Assembly: GCA_945788595.1 (NCBI GenBank)
Contig: CALZMS010000047.1
Span: 1 to 6,922 of the forward strand
Length of the DNA stretch: 6,922 nt
Source of the DNA: an uncultured Lachnospiraceae bacterium
GTDB taxonomy: Bacteria; Bacillota; Clostridia; Lachnospirales; Lachnospiraceae
Direction of reading: 5' to 3'
In this document: positions 1 to 5,710 of the stretch, piece by piece
Layout of the letters: the number at the start of each line of letters is the position of its first letter
Position numbering within the stretch: position 1 is the first letter of the stretch
Translations under genes and position numbers: made by a program
The notes under the pieces: model-generated
Databases searched by the model: none
What the model saw: only the letters and a program-made list of their open reading frames with translations
Told to the model about the DNA's origin: nothing

Positions 1-1
1 G

Positions 2-121
2 ATCGACTGGAGCGGCAGCAATCTGGGTATTGGTACGATTATCTGTGCGTTCGGACTGGGACCGTTTATCAATCTGTTTATGCCGTGGAACCGGAAATGG
101 ATATTGAAAAAAGAAAAATAA
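2..121 (+). CDS. C-terminal end of a membrane protein, possibly YczE/YitT-like (5' end outside window)
   Basis: Only the last 39 codons are visible, reading in frame from base 2 to a TAA at 119-121. The peptide is hydrophobic, with a glycine-rich stretch (GIGTIICAFGLGPFINLF) followed by a basic tail ending KKEK, as expected for a last transmembrane helix with a cytoplasmic positively charged end. The GIGTII...GPFI pattern resembles the last helix of the YczE/YyaS/YitT family of small integral membrane proteins of unknown function. That match is from memory of the family and the fragment is short, so the family name is tentative; that this is the coding end of a membrane protein is much safer. 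A terminator hairpin starts 8 bp after the stop, which supports the frame. Confidence 0.55.
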   Translation: MDWSGSNLGIGTIICAFGLGPFINLFMPWNRKWILKKEK

Positions 122-129
122 AATATAAG

Positions 130-177
130 ACGGACGGCCACAGAGCTCTTTTGGTTCTATGGCCGTCCGTTATTTTT
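130..177. terminator. Bidirectional intrinsic terminator between convergent genes
   Basis: A perfect 11-bp inverted repeat (ACGGACGGCCA at 130-140, TGGCCGTCCGT at 160-170) is extended inside, after one C-A mismatch, by AGAGC/GTTCT pairing. On the plus strand it is followed by TATTTTT. On the minus strand it is followed by a T-rich run from the A-rich bases 119-127. It therefore probably ends both the partial membrane-protein gene and the converging fructokinase gene. Confidence 0.85.
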
Positions 178-184
178 GGCTGAA

Positions 185-1141
185 TTACGCATTGACCTTC
201 AGGTCAGCCTCCACAGCGGCCCGGTCAGGCATGGCGGGGATGGCGCCGCGTTTTTCTACGCAGAGACCGGCTACGCTGTTGGCGAAGCGGAGGAAACGGC
301 TGCCCTGCTCCTTAGTGAGGGAGGACGGATCAGCTTTTTCGTCCACAACACAGGTCAGGATGCCGCCCCAGAAGGAATCTCCGGCACCAGTGGTATCAAC
401 AACGGTACGTTTGCGGGTCTTTTCACGTACGCAGAACTCTCTGGTTTTCATCAGAGCGCCTTCAGAACCGAGGGTAACGACCACACAGGATACGCCCTGA
501 GAGAGTAGGATGTCTGCAGCTTCTTCCGGGTCTTCTTTGCCGGTCAGAAGGGCAGTTTCTTCATCGGAAATCTTCATAATATCCACATACGGAATGGGTT
601 TCCTCATTTCTGCCACAGCAGTCTCTACATCCGGCCACAGCGGAGCGCGGTAGTTGGGATCGTAGGAAATCAGAGCACCGGCTTCTTTGGCAATTTTTAA
701 GGCTTCCATGGTGGCTTCTCTGGCGGGCGAATCTGTCAGGGAAAGAGAACCGAAATGGAATATACGGGTACTGGTCAGCTGCTCTTTCAGAAGCTCTTCC
801 GGGCGAAGCTGGGTGTCGGCACCGGGCTTTCTGGCAAAGGAGAAGCTTCTCTCACCGTTTTTCAAGGCAACAAAAGCAAGGGTGGTAAATACTGTGGGAT
901 CTACTACCAGACCTTTTGTATCGATACCACAGTTATCCAGCGTATCTTTTAACAGGCGGCCGTGCATATCGTCACCGACTTTACCGATAAAACCGGTATG
1001 GCAGCCAAGACGGGTCATAGCGGTCAGCACATTGGCCGGAGCTCCTCCCGGATTCTGTTCAAAAAGATTGGCTCCGCTTTCTGAGGTTCCGTGCGGGGTA
1101 AAGTCGATCAGAAGTTCGCCTAAGGCAAGCACATCATACAT
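185..1141 (-). CDS. scrK: PfkB-family carbohydrate kinase, probably fructokinase
   Basis: A 318-residue cytoplasmic sugar kinase, expected to transfer phosphate from ATP to fructose (giving fructose-6-phosphate) or a related sugar. The length is normal for the ribokinase/PfkB family. Visible signatures are the N-terminal opening LGELLIDFTP (7-16), the first PfkB motif PGGAPANV (31-38), the IGKVGDD loop (52-58), YDPNYR (160-165), KISDEE (190-195), VTLGSEGA (222-229) and the second PfkB motif DTTGAGDSF (249-257), whose Asp255 is the expected catalytic base. The opening and NPGGAPANV are typical of clostridial ScrK-type fructokinases, but substrate cannot be proven from sequence in this family. 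The ATG start is supported by GGGAGG (complement of 1150-1155) 8 bp upstream. It stands alone, without a visible transporter or sucrose hydrolase, and converges on the gene at the left edge. Confidence 0.9.
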   Translation of the reverse strand: MYDVLALGELLIDFTPHGTSESGANLFEQNPGGAPANVLTAMTRLGCHTGFIGKVGDDMHGRLLKDTLDNCGIDTKGLVVDPTVFTTLAFVALKNGERSFSFARKPGADTQLRPEELLKEQLTSTRIFHFGSLSLTDSPAREATMEALKIAKEAGALISYDPNYRAPLWPDVETAVAEMRKPIPYVDIMKISDEETALLTGKEDPEEAADILLSQGVSCVVVTLGSEGALMKTREFCVREKTRKRTVVDTTGAGDSFWGGILTCVVDEKADPSSLTKEQGSRFLRFANSVAGLCVEKRGAIPAMPDRAAVEADLKVNA

Positions 1142-1238
1142 AAGATTATCCTCCCATAATTCGTGATTTTGTGAAGCACATCTGTAAAAAGCAGGCAGTT
1201 AAATAATGAAATATACCGACATATACATAATGCGCCGC

Positions 1239-1251
1239 ATGCATTTTGAAA
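1239..1251 (+). repeat. 13-bp direct repeat, copy 1
   Basis: ATGCATTTTGAAA, identical to 1420-1432. It lies in the candidate transcribed leader of the fructokinase gene. A shorter related TGCATTTT is at 1272-1279, overlapping the kinase -10 box. Confidence 0.6.
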
Positions 1252-1274
1252 TAATCTTCAGTCCTTTTAGTTGC

Positions 1275-1303
1275 ATTTTATCATAGAAGCTTACAAATGA
1301 AAA
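1275..1303 (-). promoter_or_regulatory. Candidate promoter of the fructokinase gene
   Basis: Read on the minus strand: -35 TTTTCA (complement of 1298-1303), a 17-bp spacer, and -10 TAAAAT (complement of 1275-1280) preceded by TGA, giving an extended -10. Transcription would start near 1268, leaving a leader of about 127 nt. That leader contains a small AATGC/GCATT hairpin (1229-1245). Confidence 0.5.
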
Positions 1304-1406
1304 ATAAAAATTAAAGGATTATTTTTATAATAGTACGCCGAAATACAAACTGATTTTATTCAGAAAACAGATAAGATTGAAAACAGGATTTAATCTTTGG
1401 AAATTA

Positions 1407-1420
1407 TGAAAACGATTGGA
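1407..1420 (+). promoter_or_regulatory. Weak cre-like (CcpA/LacI-type) operator candidate
   Basis: TGAAAACGATTGGA matches the CcpA cre consensus TGWAANCGNTNWCA at all but two positions in the 3' half. A sugar kinase gene is a sensible target, but the site is about 100 bp upstream of the candidate kinase promoter, so repression by direct overlap is unlikely. Confidence 0.2.
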
Positions 1421-1432
1421 TGCATTTTGAAA
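1420..1432 (+). repeat. 13-bp direct repeat, copy 2
   Basis: ATGCATTTTGAAA, identical to 1239-1251 and 181 bp away. It directly follows the cre-like sequence and lies about 45 bp upstream of the candidate leuS -35 box. Its role is unknown; a binding site for a regulator of either gene is possible. Confidence 0.6.
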
Positions 1433-1474
1433 AAAGCACAAAAAACCACGCATTTTTTGGCAGAAATGCTTGAT

Positions 1475-1503
1475 TTTTCAGCATAAAATGAGTAGAGTAT
1501 AAC
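1475..1503 (+). promoter_or_regulatory. Candidate promoter of leuS
   Basis: -35 TTTTCA (1475-1480), a 17-bp spacer and -10 TATAAC (1498-1503), five of six bases to consensus. The start of transcription would be near 1510, giving a leader of about 55 nt. The leader holds a tiny CGCA-GCA-TGCG hairpin (1537-1547) directly before the ribosome site AAAGGAG (1548-1554). Confidence 0.5.
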
Positions 1504-1564
1504 ATGTATGTCAAAATACTGAAAATGATATATTCACGCAGCATGCGAAAGGAGATATAGAAAG

Positions 1565-3970
1565 ATGAGTCAGGTATACAATCCGAAGGTCATCGAGAAA
1601 AAATGGCAGCAGACCTGGGATGAGAAAAAGGCTTTTGCCGCCACCGATGATTACAGTAAACCGAAATATTACGCACTGGTTGAGTTCCCGTATCCGTCAG
1701 GACAGGGTCTTCATGTGGGACATCCCCGTCCTTACACCGCTCTGGATATCGTGGCAAGAAAGAGAAGAATGCAGGGTTACAACGTATTGTATCCCATGGG
1801 ATGGGATGCGTTCGGTCTGCCCACAGAGAACTTTGCCATCAAAAATAAAATCCACCCGAAGATCGTAACAAAGAATAATGTAGCCCGTTTTAAAAATCAG
1901 CTGCATTCTCTGGGATATTCTTTCGACTGGGACAGAGAGATCAATACCACAGATCCGAATTACTACAAATGGACCCAGTGGATTTTTTTGAAACTGTTCA
2001 AAGCCGGTCTGGCTTACAAGACAGAGATGCCCATCAACTGGTGTACATCCTGTAAATGCGGTCTGGCTAACGAAGAGGTAGTCAACGGTGTCTGCGAGCG
2101 CTGCGGCAGCGAGGTAGTCCGTCGCGTAAAGAGCCAGTGGATGTTAAAGATCACAGCTTACGCTGACAAGCTGATCGATGATCTGGACAGCGTGGATTAT
2201 ATCGAGAGAGTTAAAGTATCCCAGAAGAACTGGATCGGCCGTTCCAACGGTGCTGAGGTTGAGTTCTCCCTGAAGGATAAAGAAGAAAAACTGAAGATCT
2301 ATACAACCAGACCGGATACCCTGTTTGGTGTAACTTATATGGTCGTATCTCCGGAGCACCCGTATCTGGATAAATTCAAAGATGAGATCAAAAACTACGA
2401 TGAGATCGTAGCTTATCGTGAGCAGGCTGCGAAGAAGTCTGATTTTGAGCGTACTGAGCTGGCAAAAGAGAAGACCGGTGTACAGATCGACGGTCTGTCT
2501 GCAATTAATCCGGTAAACGGCAAGGAGATCCCGATTTGGGTATCCGATTACGTACTGATGTCCTACGGTACCGGCGCGATCATGGCTGTTCCGGCTCATG
2601 ATACCCGTGACTGGGAGTTTGCAAAGAAATTTAATCTGCCTATTGTTGAGGTTATTGCCGGCGGCGATGTGGAGAAAGAAGCATTTACCGATGTAGCTAC
2701 AGGTACACTGGTAAATTCCGGTTTCCTGACCGGTATGTCCGTCGAGGAAGCAAAGAAGGCCATCGTAGAATGGCTGGAAAAAGAAGGCCTTGGAGTTCCG
2801 AAGAGAAACTTCAAGCTGCGTGACTGGGTATTCTCCAGACAGCGTTACTGGGGGGAGCCGATTCCGATCGTAAAATGTCCGAAATGCGGATATGTACCGC
2901 TGGATGAGAGCGAGCTGCCGCTGGAGCTTCCGGATGTGGAAAATTATGAGCCTACAGACAACGGTGAGTCTCCGCTGGCCAAGATGAGAGAATGGGTGGA
3001 GACCACTTGTCCCTGCTGTGGCGGACCGGCTGAGCGTGAGACAGATACCATGCCCCAGTGGGCAGGTTCTTCCTGGTATTTCCTGCGCTACACAGATCCG
3101 AACAATGAAAACGAGCTGGCTAGCCAGGAAGCTCTGAACTACTGGATGCCGGTTGACTGGTACAACGGCGGTATGGAGCATACCACACTGCATCTTCTGT
3201 ATTCCCGTTTCTGGCATAAGTTCCTGTACGATGAGAAGGTAGTGCCCTGTCCGGAACCGTACCAGAAGAGAACTTCTCACGGTATGATCCTGGGTTCCAA
3301 CGGTGAGAAGATGAGTAAATCCCGTGGAAATGTAGTCAATCCGGACGATATCGTCAATGAGTTCGGTGCGGATACTCTGCGTACCTACGAGATGTTTATC
3401 GGTGCTTTTGATGCTTCTGCAGCATGGAGCGAGGAGGGTGTGCGCGGATGCCGCCGTTTCCTGGACCGTGTATGGAAGCTGCAGGATATGGTGACTGACG
3501 AGACAGGTTACAGCAAGGATCTGGAGATCCGTATGCATCAGACCATCAAGAAGGTTTCCAGTGATTATGAGAATCTGAAATACAATACAGCCATTGCGGC
3601 TATGATGTCCCTGATCAATGATTTCTATAAGAAGGGAAGCGTTACCCGCGATGAGTTTAAGACTCTGATCACTCTGCTGAATCCGGTGGCTCCCCATATT
3701 ACTGAGGAACTGTGGGAGATTATGAATTACGGCGGCATGCTGTATGAGACCACATGGCCGGAGTATGAGGAAGCTAAGACGGTTGAGGATACTGTGGAGA
3801 TCGGTGTTCAGGTCAATGGTAAGGTTCGTGCTACGGTGAAGCTGGCTAAGGATGCTTCTAAGGAGGATGCGCTGGCTGCTGGTAAAGAGGCGGTGAAGGA
3901 TCGTCTGACGGATAATATTGTGAAAGAGATTTATGTGCCGGGTAAGATTATTAATATTGTTTGCAGATAA
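1565..3970 (+). CDS. leuS: Leucyl-tRNA synthetase
   Basis: Class Ia aminoacyl-tRNA synthetase that charges tRNA-Leu with leucine in the cytoplasm. The 801 residues match the usual bacterial length. In order: the HIGH motif as HVGH (50-53), followed by PRPYTALD; a zinc ribbon with Cys160, 163, 165, 177 and 180; the CP1 editing domain with the threonine-rich TTRPDTLFG (247-255) and [15 protein letters not shown] (335-349), whose Asp346 and Asp349 match the proofreading aspartates; a return to the catalytic core at [15 protein letters not shown] (418-432); a second Cys set (438, 441, 482, 484, 485) around the leucine-specific insertion; [16 protein letters not shown] (535-550); the KMSKS motif intact at 582-586; then the anticodon-binding helices and a small C-terminal domain. 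Editing therefore looks functional. The start is supported by AGGAG 10 bp upstream. It is monocistronic, with its own promoter and terminator. Confidence 0.99.
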   Translation: MSQVYNPKVIEKKWQQTWDEKKAFAATDDYSKPKYYALVEFPYPSGQGLHVGHPRPYTALDIVARKRRMQGYNVLYPMGWDAFGLPTENFAIKNKIHPKIVTKNNVARFKNQLHSLGYSFDWDREINTTDPNYYKWTQWIFLKLFKAGLAYKTEMPINWCTSCKCGLANEEVVNGVCERCGSEVVRRVKSQWMLKITAYADKLIDDLDSVDYIERVKVSQKNWIGRSNGAEVEFSLKDKEEKLKIYTTRPDTLFGVTYMVVSPEHPYLDKFKDEIKNYDEIVAYREQAAKKSDFERTELAKEKTGVQIDGLSAINPVNGKEIPIWVSDYVLMSYGTGAIMAVPAHDTRDWEFAKKFNLPIVEVIAGGDVEKEAFTDVATGTLVNSGFLTGMSVEEAKKAIVEWLEKEGLGVPKRNFKLRDWVFSRQRYWGEPIPIVKCPKCGYVPLDESELPLELPDVENYEPTDNGESPLAKMREWVETTCPCCGGPAERETDTMPQWAGSSWYFLRYTDPNNENELASQEALNYWMPVDWYNGGMEHTTLHLLYSRFWHKFLYDEKVVPCPEPYQKRTSHGMILGSNGEKMSKSRGNVVNPDDIVNEFGADTLRTYEMFIGAFDASAAWSEEGVRGCRRFLDRVWKLQDMVTDETGYSKDLEIRMHQTIKKVSSDYENLKYNTAIAAMMSLINDFYKKGSVTRDEFKTLITLLNPVAPHITEELWEIMNYGGMLYETTWPEYEEAKTVEDTVEIGVQVNGKVRATVKLAKDASKEDALAAGKEAVKDRLTDNIVKEIYVPGKIINIVCR

Positions 3971-3990
3971 TTGAACAAGGCAGGTTTGGC

Positions 3991-4030
3991 AGCGCAGTCG
4001 GTAGAGAAATCTATCGGCTGCGCTTTTTTT
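3991..4030 (+). terminator. Intrinsic terminator of leuS
   Basis: A 15-bp stem (3991-4005 with 4010-4024, two G-T wobbles) closed by a GAAA tetraloop and running into seven T (4024-4030), 20 bp after the leuS stop. Confidence 0.93.
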
Positions 4031-4052
4031 GTGGTGTGATGGTTTTTGGGAC

Positions 4053-4327
4053 GGCAGCCATCTCATTTGCCCGCGCTGTGTCCCCCTCTCTGGATACATC
4101 GGACGCTTGGGCGCAGATTCCAGGCGTGCAGCTGACCCGAAAAACGGGTACCGGACGCATTCGCCGGGTTTGCCTGGTGCAAACCTGGCTCAGGCATCCT
4201 CATCTGCCGCCTGGTATGCGGCAGATGCCCCGTTTTTCGGGTCAGCTGCGCGCCAGGAATCTGACAGCCCTCGCTTTACGATGTATCCAGAGAGGGGGAC
4301 ACAGCGCCGGAAAATGAGATGACTGCC
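4053..4327. repeat. 275-bp GC-rich imperfect inverted-repeat element (MITE-like or structured RNA)
   Basis: The left arm (4053-4147) and right arm (about 4229-4327) are near-complementary. The outer GGCAG/CTGCC ends are followed by a perfect 10-bp CATCTCATTT pairing. A 29-bp perfect pairing follows (4072-4101 region with its partner at about 4279-4307, beginning GCGCTGTGTCCCCC). After a loosely matched internal stretch with 3 extra bases on the right, a second block of about 31 bp pairs with two mismatches (CAGATTCC to AAAAACGGG). The middle holds two further hairpins: 4163-4173/4179-4189 (11 bp) and 4201-4210/4218-4227 (perfect 10 bp). Folded, this gives one long stem topped by two stem-loops. 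No convincing gene lies inside, and short open frames over it begin within the palindrome. It is clearly GC-richer than its flanks. It lies just beyond the leuS terminator, a typical neutral insertion site. I do not recognise the family. Confidence 0.85.
4201..4227 (+). other. Perfect 10-bp hairpin in the centre of the inverted-repeat element
   Basis: CATCTGCCGC (4201-4210), a 7-base loop and GCGGCAGATG (4218-4227). With the neighbouring 11-bp hairpin (4163-4189) it makes the two-lobed tip of the large stem. There is no T run, so it is not a terminator. Confidence 0.8.
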
Positions 4328-4408
4328 TGATTTTGAGGGACGGAGGAGGAGAAAGTTTGGAGAGAGTAATATTGAGGGGCAAGAAGGAAAAAGCATAAGG
4401 AAATAAGA

Positions 4409-4489
4409 ATGAAGAAGATTACCTTGCCGGAATCTGGGAACGGGTATATACTGCTGATAAAGAAAAACGGGATTGGATTGTATATATGA
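4409..4489 (+). CDS. Possible 26-codon leader ORF overlapping the Gx gene start
   Basis: An ATG at 4409 has AAGGA (4397-4401) 7 bp upstream and reads 26 codons (starting MKKITLPESG) to a TGA at 4487-4489, which overlaps the ATG of the membrane-protein gene as ATGA. This would allow translational coupling and could explain why that gene lacks a good ribosome site of its own. Against it: the ORF uses several ATA codons, rare in leuS here; it is very short; and the candidate promoter at 4424-4452 would start transcripts inside it. No function is suggested by the peptide. It may be chance. Confidence 0.25.
   Translation: MKKITLPESGNGYILLIKKNGIGLYI
4424..4452 (+). promoter_or_regulatory. Candidate promoter of the Gx membrane-protein gene
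   Basis: -35 TTGCCG (4424-4429), a 17-bp spacer and -10 TATACT (4447-4452). The -10 and expected start lie within the 21-bp sequence repeated in front of apbE, where a -35 is also exactly 17 bp upstream. Transcription would start near 4459, leaving about 26 nt before the ATG with only a weak ribosome site. Confidence 0.6.
4440..4460 (+). repeat. 21-bp shared promoter-region repeat, copy 1
   Basis: Identical over 21 bp to 5624-5644; the core is GGGTATATACTGCTGATA. It includes the 8-bp palindrome GTATATAC (4444-4451) and the -10 box. A 9-mer, ATTGTATAT, follows at 4477-4485, and the same 9-mer follows copy 2 at 5665-5673. Confidence 0.9.
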
Positions 4490-4992
4490 AAAATGATAGA
4501 AAAACCACGCAGAAAATAGCTCTGCGTGGCCTTTTGGTGGCTGTAGCTATGGTATTGTCCTGGATCGAGGCCCAGATCCCGGCTTTTTTTGCGGTGCCGG
4601 GGATCAAGCTGGGGCTGACCAATCTGGTAGTGCTGGCGGCTCTTTACTGTCTCGGTGAGAGAGACGCTGTTCTGATCAATGTGCTGAGAATCTTGCTGGT
4701 GGGCTTGACCTTTGGCAATATGTTTTCCCTGCTGTACAGTATGGCGGGCGGTGTCTTAAGCGGCCTTACCATGATATTGATGAAACGGTTTGGCAGATTT
4801 GATATTACCGCAGTCAGTGTGGCCGGGGGGATCATGCACAATGTGGGGCAGATCCTGGTGGCCATGATCGTTCTGGAAACCGGAAGCCTTCTGTACTATC
4901 TGCCGGTTCTGTGGATCAGTGGTATTGCAGCGGGTCTGTTGATCGGACTTCTCAGCAAAGAGGTGGTCCGGCGTATTCCACCGCTGAGGTAA
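4486..4992 (+). CDS. Gx-family integral membrane protein (heptaprenyl diphosphate synthase component I-like)
   Basis: A 168-residue, strongly hydrophobic protein with about five or six membrane segments (roughly 11-29, 43-56, 62-78, 80-98, 108-130, 136-156), short charged ends and no signal peptide. The motif PGIKLGLTNLVVL (38-50), the MAGGVLSG stretch (86-93) and HNVGQI (118-123) fit the COG4769/Gx family, which resembles the substrate-binding subunits of ECF transporters. The enzyme-like family name is historical; catalysis is not shown. Relatives are often next to NusG-II-domain, ApbE and polyprenyl synthase genes, and in flavin-based extracellular electron transfer loci. An isoprenoid, quinone or flavin-related transport role is therefore a reasonable inference, not established. 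The start gives the usual family N-terminus, but only a weak GGGATTGGA precedes it. It converges on the MarR gene, with 91 bp between stops and no clear terminator. Confidence 0.85.
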   Translation: MKNDRKTTQKIALRGLLVAVAMVLSWIEAQIPAFFAVPGIKLGLTNLVVLAALYCLGERDAVLINVLRILLVGLTFGNMFSLLYSMAGGVLSGLTMILMKRFGRFDITAVSVAGGIMHNVGQILVAMIVLETGSLLYYLPVLWISGIAAGLLIGLLSKEVVRRIPPLR

Positions 4993-5083
4993 GAATTCAG
5001 CAAGAGAATAATGTATCACAACGACAGAAGCGGTTCCGGCATTCGTGCTTTCAGGACGCTAATGGTAATTGTAGTTCGTAAAT

Positions 5084-5518
5084 TTATGCAGATGTTTTTG
5101 CCATCCCTGTGCGGGCGTTGTGGCATATTTTTTCAAAAATATGCTTATACTGTTGTTTTTCTTCAGCGGTAAAATCTTTAAACAGCTGTTGCTGAAATAG
5201 TTTCTGCACTGCTTTTCCTGCTTCTACAGCTGGCTGCGCTGCCGGAAGAATCATAAGATGCATGGATTTTTTGTTATGCTCATTGAAAGAGGCAGCAAGA
5301 AAGCCTCTTTTTTTCAGATTTTTTATGGCCATGGATACGTGGGATTTTGTCAGCAGACGGATACGCACGATGTCTGCAGCTGTATCATATTCCGGATTGT
5401 TGGTCAGGAACATCAGAATATCAAACTCTGCCTGTGTCAGCTCGAAGCGCTCACAGACAGGTCTGGTACAGTGATGATAAAAGGATAAAATTAGTTTTTG
5501 GTCTGTCCAGAACTGCAT
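5084..5518 (-). CDS. MarR-family winged-helix transcriptional regulator
   Basis: A 144-residue cytoplasmic DNA-binding protein, normally a homodimer. The MarR layout is visible: an N-terminal dimer helix, the helix starting LTQAEFDILMFL (27-38), the helix-turn-helix around DIVRIRLLTKSHVSMAIKNL (49-68) with its recognition helix near 57-68, GFL (72-74), a wing at about 77-91 (SFNEHNKKSMHLMIL), and a C-terminal dimerisation helix. The wing lacks the usual D-x-R-D-x-R pattern. Cys17 and Cys22 sit near the expected dimer interface, with a third at 132, so redox sensing is conceivable but unproven. The start is supported by AAAGGAG (complement of 5524-5530) 5 bp upstream. It is divergent from apbE and lies between two genes that share a promoter sequence, which makes both candidate targets. 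Confidence 0.9.
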   Translation of the reverse strand: MQFWTDQKLILSFYHHCTRPVCERFELTQAEFDILMFLTNNPEYDTAADIVRIRLLTKSHVSMAIKNLKKRGFLAASFNEHNKKSMHLMILPAAQPAVEAGKAVQKLFQQQLFKDFTAEEKQQYKHIFEKICHNARTGMAKTSA

Positions 5519-5539
5519 GGTATCTCCTTTATTCGGAAA

Positions 5540-5553
5540 GTTCTTTTTTGAAC
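5540..5553. promoter_or_regulatory. Small palindrome in the marR leader, possible operator
   Basis: GTTC-N6-GAAC, just inside the expected start of the marR transcript. A second inverted repeat, CATTTT (5554-5559) with AAAATG (5573-5578), spans the marR -10 to -35 region. Either could be an autoregulatory MarR site. The arms are short and AT-rich, so chance is possible. Confidence 0.25.
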
Positions 5554-5554
5554 C

Positions 5555-5582
5555 ATTTTAGCGCGAAAAGTGAAAATGTCAA
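5555..5582 (-). promoter_or_regulatory. Promoter of the MarR-family gene
   Basis: On the minus strand: a perfect -35 TTGACA (complement of 5577-5582), a 16-bp spacer and -10 TAAAAT (complement of 5555-5560). Transcription would start near 5548. Its -35 is 25 bp from the divergent apbE -35, so one bound protein could affect both. Confidence 0.7.
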
Positions 5583-5607
5583 GAGAAAAATGGAAGGACA
5601 GAATGAC

Positions 5608-5636
5608 TTGTTTGGAGCAGAGTACGGGTATATACT
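5608..5636 (+). promoter_or_regulatory. Candidate promoter of apbE
   Basis: -35 TTGTTT (5608-5613), a 17-bp spacer and -10 TATACT (5631-5636) inside the shared 21-bp sequence. The start of transcription would be near 5643, giving a leader of about 67 nt that carries a good ribosome site. Confidence 0.6.
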
Positions 5637-5644
5637 GCTGATAA
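5624..5644 (+). repeat. 21-bp shared promoter-region repeat, copy 2
   Basis: Identical over 21 bp to 4440-4460, with the identity ending abruptly on both sides. It includes the palindrome GTATATAC (5628-5635) and the apbE -10 box. The copies are about 1.2 kb apart, each upstream of a plus-strand gene, with the MarR gene between. Confidence 0.9.
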
Positions 5645-5710
5645 TGGGTGAAATATGCGAAGATATTGTATATTTACGAAAAGGATTGTCATATTGAGAA
5701 AGGATTTTAC

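Larger units (their letters stand above)
1142..1564. other. 423-bp AT-rich intergenic region between divergent fructokinase and leuS genes
   Basis: No coding sequence is supported here. It holds divergent candidate promoters (1275-1303 minus, 1475-1503 plus), a 13-bp direct repeat, a cre-like sequence at 1407-1420, and a weak GCATTT/AAATGC hairpin at 1450-1469. It has no recognisable T-box: the conserved AGGGTGG-ACCGCG antiterminator region and a terminator in front of leuS are both absent, although many Firmicutes aminoacyl-tRNA synthetase genes carry one. Confidence 0.7.

Noticed and set aside
687..1166. Plus-strand frames opposite the fructokinase gene
   Set aside because: They are shadows of a clear PfkB gene on the minus strand and have no supporting motifs.
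2144..4099. Very long open frame (651 codons) antisense to leuS
   Set aside because: It lies wholly opposite a certain leuS and its terminator, has no family resemblance, and begins inside the inverted-repeat element. Biased codon use in leuS leaves the opposite frame open.
3961..4322. Two overlapping plus-strand frames (118 and 97 codons) across the inverted-repeat element
   Set aside because: They start in the leuS terminator region, have no good ribosome sites, and their sequence is dictated by the palindrome; the opposite strand gives almost the same peptide ends.
4993..5083. Terminator between the convergent Gx and MarR genes
   Set aside because: Only a poor AGCG/CGCT pairing with many mismatches and no T run is present in the gap, so no terminator is called.
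5347..5697. Plus-strand 116-codon frame running through the marR promoter to 5697
   Set aside because: Most of it is opposite marR. The shorter part from an ATG at 5590 (35 codons) has only a weak ribosome site and would cross the apbE promoter; the shared GYILLI peptide is better explained by the DNA repeat.
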